12,643 nucleotides of DNA from an uncultured bacterium (lineage in GTDB: Bacteria > Methylomirabilota > Methylomirabilia > Rokubacteriales > CSP1-6). The position numbers were made by a program, and so were the translations under genes. The notes beneath the pieces were generated by a model that worked only from the letters and a program-made list of their open reading frames with translations, ran no database searches and was not told where the DNA came from. This document shows, piece by piece, positions 1-5,743 of the stretch (positions are counted from its first letter, which is position 1; each line of letters begins with the position of its first letter). Location: NCBI GenBank assembly GCA_946479205.1, contig CAMLFJ010000036.1:1-12643 (forward strand), written 5' to 3'.

Positions 1-2
1 AC

Positions 3-404
3 GAGCGCGTGAAGGGCACGCAGGTCAGCGTCGACACCATGAAGGGCGGCGTCGTACACCTGCGCGGCAAGGTCGACAGCGCCGAGGCGAAGGCGGCCGC
101 GGAAGAGGTTACCAAGGGCATCGAGGGCGTGCAGTCGGTGAAGAACGACCTCCAGGTCGTGGCCCCGGCGGCCCGGAAGATGGTGGACACCAAGGACGCG
201 GACATCGACAAGGCGGTGAAGGCGCGCCTGGCCAAGGACGCGCAGGTCAAGAAGGTGGACGTGCGCACCGACGCGGGCGTGGTGACGTTGACCGGTGAGG
301 TGCCGAACATCGTCGCGTCGGCCAAGGCTTCCGAGATGGCCCGCAACGTGACCGGCGTGAAGTCGGTCAAGAACGAGCTGACCGTCCGGCAGGCCAACAA
401 GTAA
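3..404 (+). CDS. BON-domain protein with two BON domains (5' partial)
   Basis: The open frame enters from the left edge and ends at TAA 402-404. Two BON repeats are visible, each with the pattern hydrophobic strand, G-x-V-x-L-x-G, helix, then G-V-x-S-V-K-N-(D/E)-L. The first ends in GVQSVKNDLQV and the second in GVKSVKNELTV. BON domains occur in periplasmic or outer-membrane proteins such as OsmY and are thought to bind phospholipid or stabilise the envelope under osmotic stress. The GTG at 9 is open but unlikely to be the true start, because the first BON domain would then lack its opening helix and any export signal would be missing. The real start probably lies before the window. DUF6496 follows 10 bases downstream, so co-transcription is likely. 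The family assignment is firm; the exact role is inferred. Confidence 0.85.
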   Translation, partial: ERVKGTQVSVDTMKGGVVHLRGKVDSAEAKAAAEEVTKGIEGVQSVKNDLQVVAPAARKMVDTKDADIDKAVKARLAKDAQVKKVDVRTDAGVVTLTGEVPNIVASAKASEMARNVTGVKSVKNELTVRQANK

Positions 405-414
405 GCAGCACGCC

Positions 415-606
415 ATGGCCAAGCCGAGGACGAAGGGTCGCGGCAAGGTCAAGAAGGTGATGGGCGAGTACAAGCGGGGCACGCTCCGCTCGTCCTCGGG
501 AGGGAAGGTTCGCAAGCGCAAGCAGGCCGTCGCCATCGCGCTGAGCGAGGCTCGCCAGGCGGGAGCCCGCATTCCGCGGCGGCGGCGGACATCCCGGGCT
601 CGCTGA
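415..606 (+). CDS. Small basic DUF6496-family protein
   Basis: This 63-residue protein is rich in Lys and Arg. Its core, MGEYKRGTLRSSSGG followed by a KxRKRKQAxAIALSEAR stretch, matches the DUF6496 signature as I recall it. The C-terminus is a short run of arginines (RRRRTSR). No signal peptide or membrane segment is seen, so it is probably cytoplasmic, and its charge would allow nucleic-acid binding. That function is inference only, since the family is uncharacterised. The ATG at 415 lies 10 bases after the BON gene stop and has no clear Shine-Dalgarno sequence, which suggests translation coupled to the upstream gene. Proteins of this kind are often found beside general stress genes in soil bacteria. 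Confidence 0.8.
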   Translation: MAKPRTKGRGKVKKVMGEYKRGTLRSSSGGKVRKRKQAVAIALSEARQAGARIPRRRRTSRAR

Positions 607-664
607 GGCGGCCGGGAAGACCCGGCGCGAGAGCGCCGGAACGCACAGAAAGGAGTACGACGCC

Positions 665-841
665 ATGGGCACCACGGAGAAGCAGGGACAGCAGGGTGGG
701 CAGCGTCAGCCGGGACAGCCCGGCCACGACCGGGACAAGGACCGTCAGGGCCAGCAGCAGCAGGAGCCGGGCCGCAACCCGCAGCCGGGTGGGGGCCAGG
801 GCGATCGCAGCGGTCAGGGTGGTCAGGGCGAGCGGCGGTAG
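665..841 (+). CDS. 58-residue Gln/Gly-rich disordered small protein
   Basis: This short frame starts at ATG 665 and stops at TAG 839-841. A strong ribosome-binding site, AAAGGAG at 649-655, sits nine bases before the ATG and is the best evidence that it is translated. The product starts MGTTEKQGQQGG and is almost entirely Gln, Gly, Pro, Arg and Asp, with a run of four Gln near residues 30-33 and repeated GQ or GGQG units to the end. There are no hydrophobic segments and no Cys, so it should be soluble and intrinsically disordered. The composition recalls stress- or desiccation-associated hydrophilic proteins, but no family is recognised with certainty. It sits 58 bases after the DUF6496 gene and is followed directly by a strong hairpin. 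Confidence 0.6.
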   Translation: MGTTEKQGQQGGQRQPGQPGHDRDKDRQGQQQQEPGRNPQPGGGQGDRSGQGGQGERR

Positions 842-853
842 GTAGACGCCAAG

Positions 854-884
854 GGCGGGCGGCGGGGCACTCCCGCCGTCCGCC
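854..884 (+). terminator. Strong 13-bp GC hairpin after the Gln/Gly-rich gene
   Basis: GGCGGGCGGCGGG (854-866) pairs with CCCGCCGTCCGCC (872-884) over 13 bp, with a single G-U pair and a five-base loop. It starts 13 bases after the TAG at 839-841. There is no T tract after it (the next bases are gggccttcac), so it is not a canonical intrinsic terminator. It could be a U-less terminator, an mRNA 3'-end stabiliser or an intercistronic processing site separating the first three genes from the DUF3309 group. The pairing is read directly; the function is inferred. Confidence 0.5.
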
Positions 885-925
885 GGGCCTTCACGATCGA
901 GCGAGAGCGCGAGGAGGAACGAGCG

Positions 926-1078
926 GTGTCACTCATCCTGATCATCATCCTGGTACTCATTCTGGTCGGGAGCCTGCCGACATGGGGCTACAGCTCGGGC
1001 TGGGGCCCGTATCCGAGCGGCGGTGTCGGCCTCGTACTCTTGATCCTCATCATCCTGATGCTCACGGGGCGGCTCTGA
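926..1078 (+). CDS. DUF3309-family 50-residue membrane miniprotein
   Basis: The gene starts at GTG 926 with GAGGAGGA at 911-918, seven bases upstream, and ends at TGA 1076-1078. The 50-residue product has a hydrophobic helix (about residues 2-15, starting SLILIIIL), a central PTWGYSSGWGPYPSGG loop and a second hydrophobic helix (about 34-47, starting GLVLLILII). This helix, PTW-GYS-GWG-PSGG loop, helix pattern is the hallmark of DUF3309 miniproteins, which are widespread in proteobacteria and lack a known function. It should be an inner-membrane hairpin. The downstream gene starts one base after its stop, so the two are probably coupled. It was missed by length-limited gene calling because it is short and uses GTG. 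Confidence 0.85.
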   Translation: MSLILIIILVLILVGSLPTWGYSSGWGPYPSGGVGLVLLILIILMLTGRL

Positions 1079-1079
1079 G

Positions 1080-1295
1080 ATGAACGCGTGCGCGGCATCG
1101 GGACGGGTGGCGGCGGCGGTCGTCCTCGCCATGGCGGGCCTCGGAGTGGGGCTCCTCCTGCTCGGCGGCCGTCGCCCCACTCCGCTCCCGGTGGCGCGCT
1201 GTCCGATCCACGGCGTCGCCTACGATGCCGAACTCGAGGTGTGCCCCGACTGCGCCAAGACGGACGCGGCGGGAGACAAGGGAGGCGTGCGATGA
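1080..1295 (+). CDS. Membrane-anchored zinc-ribbon small protein
   Basis: This 71-residue protein has a hydrophobic helix at about residues 10-30 (AAAVVLAMAGLGVGLLLLGG) followed by RRP, then a short C-terminal domain. That domain has C41-P-I-H44 and C55-P-D-C58 pairs, consistent with a single zinc-binding ribbon. No catalytic family is recognised. The hydrophobic stretch could be an uncleaved anchor, with the ribbon on either face. Its ATG is one base after the DUF3309 stop, and its TGA overlaps the ATG of the next gene (ATGA, 1292-1295), so translation is coupled at both ends. Its pairing with another small Cys-rich protein suggests that they work together, but this is inference. Confidence 0.7.
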   Translation: MNACAASGRVAAAVVLAMAGLGVGLLLLGGRRPTPLPVARCPIHGVAYDAELEVCPDCAKTDAAGDKGGVR

Positions 1296-1456
1296 GCGGG
1301 ATGCCGGCGCTGTACTGTCGGACGTGCAGCACCTTTCGGGAAGTCGAGGACTGGCGGGAGCGGGGCGAGGCCCTCGTGATCGCGCTGGGACCCTGTGGGC
1401 ACGAGATCCGGCGGAGCGCCGGGGTCGAGTGGCCCATCCACAAAGTAGCCGCATGA
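1292..1456 (+). CDS. 54-residue soluble zinc-ribbon-like protein
   Basis: The ATG at 1292 overlaps the preceding stop as ATGA, and GGGAGG at 1280-1285 is a well-placed ribosome-binding site. The stop is TGA 1454-1456. The product has C9-R-T-C12 and, after a charged segment (EVEDWRERGE), a CGH at residues 33-35, giving a C-x2-C...C-x-H arrangement that could hold one zinc ion. There is no signal peptide or membrane helix. No named family is recognised, and the frame is too short for most gene finders. The overlap, the ribosome-binding site and the ordered Cys/His pattern all support a real gene. It may be the cytosolic partner of the membrane-anchored ribbon protein just upstream. Confidence 0.65.
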   Translation: MSGMPALYCRTCSTFREVEDWRERGEALVIALGPCGHEIRRSAGVEWPIHKVAA

Positions 1457-1469
1457 GAAGGAGAGCGTC

Positions 1470-1712
1470 ATGCTGAGTCGATTCGTGCTGGGTGCCATCG
1501 CGGGCGGTATCGCGGTCTACGTGTGGGGCGATGAGATCCGTCGCTTCGCGAACACCAAGGGACGTACCGCGCGCCTCGCGGCCGCGGACACGCTGAAGGC
1601 GGTTCAGTCGACCGCCGAGGGGATGTTCGATAGCGCCAAGGACCAGGTGACGTCGACCCTGCAGTCGGGTCAGGACGCCATCCGGCCCGCGCGGGCCACC
1701 CGGGAGCGGTGA
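1470..1712 (+). CDS. YtxH-like small membrane protein
   Basis: ATG 1470 follows AAGGAG (1458-1463) at a six-base spacing, and the TGA at 1710-1712 shares a base with the next ATG. The 80-residue product starts MLSRFVLGAIAGGIAVYVWGDEIRR, a glycine-rich transmembrane helix at about residues 4-20. An amphipathic, Ala/Gln/Thr-rich helix follows (TLKAVQSTAEGMFDSAKDQVTSTLQSGQD). This layout resembles YtxH-type general-stress proteins, which are anchored by a GxxxG-type N-terminal helix and extend a coiled tail. The match is by architecture only, so it may equally be an uncharacterised family. It sits between the zinc-ribbon pair and the metalloprotease in the same apparent operon. Confidence 0.65.
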   Translation: MLSRFVLGAIAGGIAVYVWGDEIRRFANTKGRTARLAAADTLKAVQSTAEGMFDSAKDQVTSTLQSGQDAIRPARATRER

Positions 1713-2404
1713 TGAGCGTGCGGGCGCTGGTCGGCGGCGCGATGGTCGCGGCGATCCTGCTCGGAGGCTGTGCCTTCGAGACCGCGCCCGCCGGCCGTAC
1801 CTCCGACAGCACGCGTCCGGCGCCGACCCAGAAGGCACCGTCCGCCTCCCAGGCCAGCGTCGATCCGGCGCAGGTCGAGCGCCTCAAGCGCGTGATGATC
1901 CCGCTGATCCAGGTCATGAACAAGCCGAAGACGCCCGGCCAGGTCAAGATCGGCATCATCGCCGATCCGTCGATCAACGCGGCGAACGCGGGCAACGGCG
2001 AGTTCTACGTGACCACCGGTCTCCTCCAGAAGGCGTCCGATGATCAGCTGCTCGCGGTGATGGCCCACGAGGTTGCTCACGACGACCTCGGCCACGTGGC
2101 CAAGGCCCAGGCGCTCGGTACCGGGATCGGAATCGGCGCGGTCATCCTCGACCAGATCATTCCGGGCGCAGGCCGGGTGGCGCCGATCGCGGGCGCGCTG
2201 ATCCAGCGCAAGTACAGCCGCAGCGAGGAGTACGAGGCCGACGCCCACGGCGTCGACCTGCTCACGCGGGTGGGCCGGAACAAGGACGTGATGATCAACA
2301 CTCTCACTTGGCTGATGAGTGCCGAAGGCGGCGGCGGGGGCGGCGGCTTCCTGAGCACCCATCCCGACACGGGAGATCGCATCGACGTCCTGCGCAAGCT
2401 GTGA
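1712..2404 (+). CDS. M48-family lipoprotein metalloprotease
   Basis: The product is a zinc metallopeptidase of the M48 (Ste24/HtpX/LoiP-BepA-like) type acting at the envelope. Counting from ATG 1712, a lipoprotein signal ends in L-G-G-C with the lipidated Cys at residue 20. A Pro/Ser/Thr-rich linker follows (about 25-50), then the catalytic domain with H119-E-V-A-H123 and the third ligand in the EYEAD motif (E173). A run of eight Gly precedes FLSTHPDTGDRI near the C-terminus, where M48 enzymes carry the conserved ST-HP-RI element. The 230-residue length fits small periplasmic members of the family, which degrade misfolded outer-membrane proteins. The frame also has a GTG at 1709; ATG 1712 is chosen because it overlaps the upstream TGA. 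The stop overlaps the next gene's GTG (GTGA, 2401-2404). Confidence 0.92.
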   Translation: MSVRALVGGAMVAAILLGGCAFETAPAGRTSDSTRPAPTQKAPSASQASVDPAQVERLKRVMIPLIQVMNKPKTPGQVKIGIIADPSINAANAGNGEFYVTTGLLQKASDDQLLAVMAHEVAHDDLGHVAKAQALGTGIGIGAVILDQIIPGAGRVAPIAGALIQRKYSRSEEYEADAHGVDLLTRVGRNKDVMINTLTWLMSAEGGGGGGGFLSTHPDTGDRIDVLRKL

Positions 2405-3666
2405 GCGGACCCGGTGTGCGGAGGGCGGGCGACGTGATCTCCGTCCTCTGCCTCCTTCTGTTGCTGGCGGGCTGCAGCCACGCCCAGGCGCACCTTGAGC
2501 TGCCAGATCTCCGGATCAACGAGCCCTCGTTCCGCTCGACCCTCGTCGGGTACACCGGCGGCACGGTGGTGGGCGGGAACCGGATCGCCGTCCTGCTCAA
2601 CGGCGAGGAGATCTTTCCCGCCAAGCTCGAGCTGATCAGGGCCGCGCGGAAGAGCATCACCTACGCCCAGTACGTCTTCGAGGAAGGCGCGCCCGCCGCG
2701 GACACCGCGCAGGCCCTCGCGGAGCGGTGCCGCGCCGGGGTCAAGGTGCACGTGCTGGTCGACGCGGTCGGCTCCCTGATGATGCCGGCGCAGTACCGCG
2801 ACTGGATGACCGAGGCCGGGTGCCAGGTGGCCTCCTACCGCCCGGTCACCCCGTGGACCATCGACCGCGCCAACTACCGCAATCACCGGCGCATCCTGGT
2901 GGTGGACGGCCAGGTCGGCGTCACCGGAGGCTCGGGTACCAGCGGCAAGTGGAGCGGCAACGGCAAGCAGGAGGGCCAGTGGCGGGACACCGACATGCGG
3001 GTCGAAGGCCCGGTGATCAACCAGCTCCAGGGCGCGTTCGCGGAGAACTGGCTCGAGGCGACCGGCGTTTCCCTCGGCGGTCCCGACTACTTCCCCTGGC
3101 CGATCGAGGCCAAGGGCGCGATGGAATCGCAGATCGTGCGGAGCTCGCCCGCGGGGGGCAGCGTGGCGATGTACACCATGTTCCTGCTCGCGATGTCGGC
3201 GGCGCGCCGGACGATCTACATCACCAATCCCTACTTCGTGCCCGACGACAAGATGATCGAGACGCTGCTCCAGGCCCGGCGCCGCGGGGTACGCATCGTG
3301 CTGCTCCTGCCCGGCGCGATCGACCACAACCTCGTGCGGCAGGCGAGCCGCTCCCAGCTCGGCCGCCTCCTCCAGGCCGGGGTCCAGATCTACGAGTACC
3401 GCGCGGCGCTGCTCCATTCCAAGACCATGGTGATCGACTCCACCTGGGCTACCGTGGGCAGCACCAACCTGGATCGCCGCTCGTTCGAGCTGAACGAAGA
3501 GCTGAACCTGATCGTGTACAACGCCGACATCGCCCGCCGGCTCGAGCGCGTGTTCGTCGACGATCTCCAGCAGTCCCGCGAGGTCACCCTCGCGGAGTGG
3601 AAGGACCGCGGGCTCGTGAGCCGGTTCCTCGAGATGCTCTCCCTCCCGATCCGCGGCCAGATGTGA
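2401..3666 (+). CDS. Phospholipase D / cardiolipin synthase-like lipoprotein
   Basis: This protein of about 421 residues carries two PLD-type domains. The N-terminus has RR, a Leu-rich core (VLCLLLLLAGC) and a lipobox Cys, so it should be a lipoprotein. The second HKD motif is canonical (HSKTMVID, then GSTNLDRRSFELNEE). The first reads HRRILVVD, with Arg where the HxKx4D consensus has Lys, followed by GGSGTSGKW. Enzymes of this group transfer phosphatidyl groups, as in cardiolipin synthesis, or hydrolyse phosphodiesters. Starts at 2401, 2416 and 2434 (all GTG) are possible. GTG 2401 overlaps the M48 stop; 2434 has the best ribosome-binding site (GGAGGG at 2420-2425) but would leave no basic n-region. 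The open frame extends further upstream inside the M48 gene, but that part is shadow. ClsB-like activity is plausible, not proven. Confidence 0.88.
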   Translation: MSGPGVRRAGDVISVLCLLLLLAGCSHAQAHLELPDLRINEPSFRSTLVGYTGGTVVGGNRIAVLLNGEEIFPAKLELIRAARKSITYAQYVFEEGAPAADTAQALAERCRAGVKVHVLVDAVGSLMMPAQYRDWMTEAGCQVASYRPVTPWTIDRANYRNHRRILVVDGQVGVTGGSGTSGKWSGNGKQEGQWRDTDMRVEGPVINQLQGAFAENWLEATGVSLGGPDYFPWPIEAKGAMESQIVRSSPAGGSVAMYTMFLLAMSAARRTIYITNPYFVPDDKMIETLLQARRRGVRIVLLLPGAIDHNLVRQASRSQLGRLLQAGVQIYEYRAALLHSKTMVIDSTWATVGSTNLDRRSFELNEELNLIVYNADIARRLERVFVDDLQQSREVTLAEWKDRGLVSRFLEMLSLPIRGQM

Positions 3667-3695
3667 TCGGTTGACCAGGGCGATAGGCTGGAAGT

Positions 3696-4787
3696 ATGGC
3701 CCGCGGAACCGCCTTCTTCCTCGCGCTCGTCCTCGCCGTCGCGGGCGGGGATAGCTTTTCGCCGGCTCTCGGCCCGGGCGCGGCCGGGGCCGAGACCCCT
3801 CTGCCCCACGTCTCGCCGGGCTTCTTCGATCCCGCCGCGCGGGCGGGCAGCGCGTACAAGAACGTGGACCCCGACTATCGCCGCGCGTCCTACTGGGCGC
3901 GGCTGCACTCCCTGGTGGTGGGGGCAACCTGGCTCGTCTCCGAGCGGCGGGTCGCGGCGCTGCCGCTCGGCACGCCGGACTGGGCCGCCCTCCGCGACCG
4001 CCGCCCCCACGCGCCGACGGTGACCTGGATCGGCCACTCCACCGTGCTGCTGCAGCTCGATGGCGTGACTTTCCTGACCGATCCGACCTGGGCCGAGCGC
4101 AGCGGCCCCTTCAGCGGCTTCATCGGGGTGCGCCGCTACACCCCGCCCGGCATCGCGTTCGACGACCTGCCTCCCATCGACTTCGTCCTGATCTCCCACG
4201 ACCACTACGACCATCTCGACGAGCCCACCGTGCGCCGCCTCGCCCGTACGTTCGATCCGCTCTTCATCGTGCCGCTCGGCATCAAGGCCTGGCTCGAGGA
4301 TCGCGGCATCACCAACGCGGTGGAGCTCGACTGGGGCGAGTCGGTCACGGTCAAGGGGCTGACGGTGGTGTGCACGCCGGCGCAGCACGGCAGCGGCCGC
4401 ACCGTCATCGACCAGGGCCGCCGGCTCTGGTCCTCGTGGGCGGTGCTGGGCTCGAAGCGCTTCTACTTCGGAGGCGACACCGGGTACTACCGCCACTTCG
4501 CCGAGACCGGCGACCGGCTCGGACCGTTCGACCTCGCCGCGCTGCCGATCGGGTCCTACACCCCGCGGGAGATCGCCAAGCCGGTGCACCTGTCGCCGGA
4601 GGAGGCGCTGCAGGCCGCGCTGGACCTGCGCGCCTCCCATCTGCTCGGCGTGCACTGGGGCACGTTCGCGCTGGCTCGGGAGCCATACCTGGAACCGCCC
4701 ACCCGGCTCCGGGCCGAGATCGAGCGGCGCCACCTTGGCGCCGACGCCGCCTGGATCCTGAATCCGGGTGAAACCAGGAGCTGGTAG
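3696..4787 (+). CDS. Exported metallo-beta-lactamase-fold hydrolase (UlaG / NAPE-PLD type)
   Basis: This 363-residue metal-dependent hydrolase has an N-terminal signal peptide (hydrophobic core FFLALVLAVAGG, likely cleaved after the AGA near residue 32), so it acts in the periplasm or outside. The fold signature is complete: a TWIGHST strand (residues 110-116), LTDPTW, SHDHYDHLD with H168, H170, D172 and H173, then H231 (AQHGSGR), D261 (FGGDTGYY) and H320 (GVHWGTF). The WIGHST...DP-W-RSGP block and the HWGTF end resemble the NAPE-phospholipase D-like/UlaG branch, whose members cleave phosphodiesters or lactones. It starts 29 bases after the PLD gene, with only a weak ribosome-binding site (TGGAAG), and probably belongs to the same operon. 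Its TAG at 4785-4787 directly abuts the stop of the convergent PRC-barrel gene. The precise substrate is unknown. Confidence 0.9.
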   Translation: MARGTAFFLALVLAVAGGDSFSPALGPGAAGAETPLPHVSPGFFDPAARAGSAYKNVDPDYRRASYWARLHSLVVGATWLVSERRVAALPLGTPDWAALRDRRPHAPTVTWIGHSTVLLQLDGVTFLTDPTWAERSGPFSGFIGVRRYTPPGIAFDDLPPIDFVLISHDHYDHLDEPTVRRLARTFDPLFIVPLGIKAWLEDRGITNAVELDWGESVTVKGLTVVCTPAQHGSGRTVIDQGRRLWSSWAVLGSKRFYFGGDTGYYRHFAETGDRLGPFDLAALPIGSYTPREIAKPVHLSPEEALQAALDLRASHLLGVHWGTFALAREPYLEPPTRLRAEIERRHLGADAAWILNPGETRSW

Positions 4788-5114
4788 CTACAGCCAGTAG
4801 TACGGGAACCGGTAGTAGTCGTGCAGCCGGGTCTCGTAGTCGCGGTTGAAATCCGCGTCCGGCTTGTACTCGGGCGCCTCCTGGATGCGCTTCTTCTCGA
4901 TGTTCATCACCACCGTCTCCCGCTCGGGAGCCACGCTGCTGATCCAGGCGGTGGAGAGTACGACCTTCTTGCCGGGAAGCCAGTTGCCGGTGTCGATGAC
5001 CAGGTAGCGCAGCTTCATCTCCTGATCGTCCACGATGAGATCGCTGACGTTGCCGATCTCTCCGTCGGTGGCGAGGATCCGGTAGTTGAGCACGTTCTTG
5101 ATCGGTCGCAGCAT
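4788..5114 (-). CDS. PRC-barrel domain protein
   Basis: The product is 108 residues if read from the ATG at 5114, which has a clear AAAGGAG ribosome-binding site (minus strand, about 5121-5127). A longer open frame upstream to 5180 lacks a comparable site and adds an unlikely Arg/Pro-rich leader. Residues 1-75 form a PRC-barrel, with DGEIGNVSDLIVDD, LRYLVIDTGNWLPGKKVVLS and WISSV as the usual beta-rich core. The tail is unusually aromatic (YETRLHDYYRFPYYWL). PRC-barrel proteins occur in photosynthetic reaction-centre H subunits, RimM and many stress-associated proteins; here no photosynthesis genes are nearby, so a generic stress or envelope role is more likely. It is convergent with the MBL-fold gene with no spacer. 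Confidence 0.88.
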   Translation of the reverse strand: MLRPIKNVLNYRILATDGEIGNVSDLIVDDQEMKLRYLVIDTGNWLPGKKVVLSTAWISSVAPERETVVMNIEKKRIQEAPEYKPDADFNRDYETRLHDYYRFPYYWL

Positions 5115-5178
5115 GGGGCGCTCCTTTCGACGCGATTTCCCTCGAGACGCGGGAGGGAGCATCATCCATGCCGCGCCC

Positions 5179-5238
5179 AAAAACCCGGAGCGATCCGCGG
5201 TTTCCGCCGGTCGGGCCGCGCGCGGATCGCGCGACCGG
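5179..5238 (-). terminator. Overlapping hairpins and T run downstream of the GNAT gene
   Basis: On the minus strand, seven bases after the GNAT stop codon, two inverted repeats overlap. Repeat A pairs GCGATCCGCG (5190-5199) with CGCGGATCGC (5221-5230) over 10 bp around a 21-base loop. Repeat B pairs CCGGTCG (5207-5213) with CGACCGG (5232-5238) over 7 bp. They cannot form together. On the minus strand, A is followed after six bases by TTTTT (5183-5179). This could be a rho-independent terminator for the GNAT-hydrolase-monooxygenase unit, or an attenuator ahead of the PRC-barrel gene. The T run is short and offset, so confidence is moderate. Confidence 0.4.
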
Positions 5239-5244
5239 AACGAA

Positions 5245-5739
5245 CTACTGGGTAGTATCGATGACCTGGCGGACGTGGGAGGGGCCGCTCGTCTCCGCGT
5301 AGCGCCCGTACGCGCCGATCGCGCCGCGCCAGAAGCGGATCGCGGGCTCGTTGCGCGGGAGCTCGAAGATCTCCCATTTCCCCCGGAATCGGTCGAAGAG
5401 GGTGAACACCGCCCGCCGCCCGATCCCCTGGCCCCGGTACGACCGCAGCACGAAGAACTCGGACATGCGGAAGTCCATTCCCGGCTGCATGTGGGGAGAC
5501 GGGGCCTGATTCACGAGCGCGAAGCCGACGCGGCGGCCCGACTCGAGCACGATGAACGGGTGATCGGTGTCCTCCTGGAGCCAGCCCGGCAGGTGATCGG
5601 GGCTCCAGAGGCCCCGATCGTCCAGGGTGTAGTACGAGTCGTCGAACGCGGAGAGGTCGTGGAGATAGAACGGATAGACGTTGATCAGCCACTCGCGATC
5701 GAGCAGCGAGCGCCGGGCGTCGCGCAGCTCGACGCCCAC
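5245..5739 (-). CDS. GNAT-family N-acetyltransferase
   Basis: The 164-residue product begins (M)GVELRDARRSLLDREWLINVYPFYLHDLS and carries the acetyl-CoA-binding motif A, FFVLRSYRGQGIGRRAV, at residues 95-111, followed by the motif B helix-turn (IFELPRNEPAIRFWRGAI). This places it in the GNAT superfamily, close to predicted acetyltransferases of the COG5628 type. These enzymes move an acetyl group from acetyl-CoA to an amine; the acceptor is unknown. GTG 5739 is the first usable start after the upstream gene's stop at 5744-5746, leaving a four-base gap and no evident ribosome-binding site, so translation probably depends on ribosomes arriving from the upstream gene. The frame stays open further upstream inside the hydrolase gene, but that part encodes nothing GNAT-like. 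Confidence 0.85.
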   Translation of the reverse strand: MGVELRDARRSLLDREWLINVYPFYLHDLSAFDDSYYTLDDRGLWSPDHLPGWLQEDTDHPFIVLESGRRVGFALVNQAPSPHMQPGMDFRMSEFFVLRSYRGQGIGRRAVFTLFDRFRGKWEIFELPRNEPAIRFWRGAIGAYGRYAETSGPSHVRQVIDTTQ

Positions 5740-5743
5740 GGCG

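Noticed and set aside
9..404. GTG at 9 as a complete start for the BON protein
   Set aside because: It would remove the first helix of the first BON domain and any export signal. The frame is open to the window edge, so the gene is cut.
2329..2349. G/C-only run (GGC repeats) as a regulatory or G-quadruplex element
   Set aside because: It encodes the Gly run of the M48 protein in frame; a separate function is not supported.
3671..3699. TTGACC followed by TATGGC as a promoter for the MBL-fold gene
   Set aside because: The -10 would overlap the start codon and matches poorly. The gene lies 29 bases after the PLD gene and is more simply read from the upstream operon.
2077..3927. 616-codon open frame on the minus strand opposite the M48 and PLD genes
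   Set aside because: It is a GC-rich shadow: the plus strand holds recognisable HExxH and HKD enzymes in this interval, and the minus product is Arg/Pro/His/Ala-rich with no domain.
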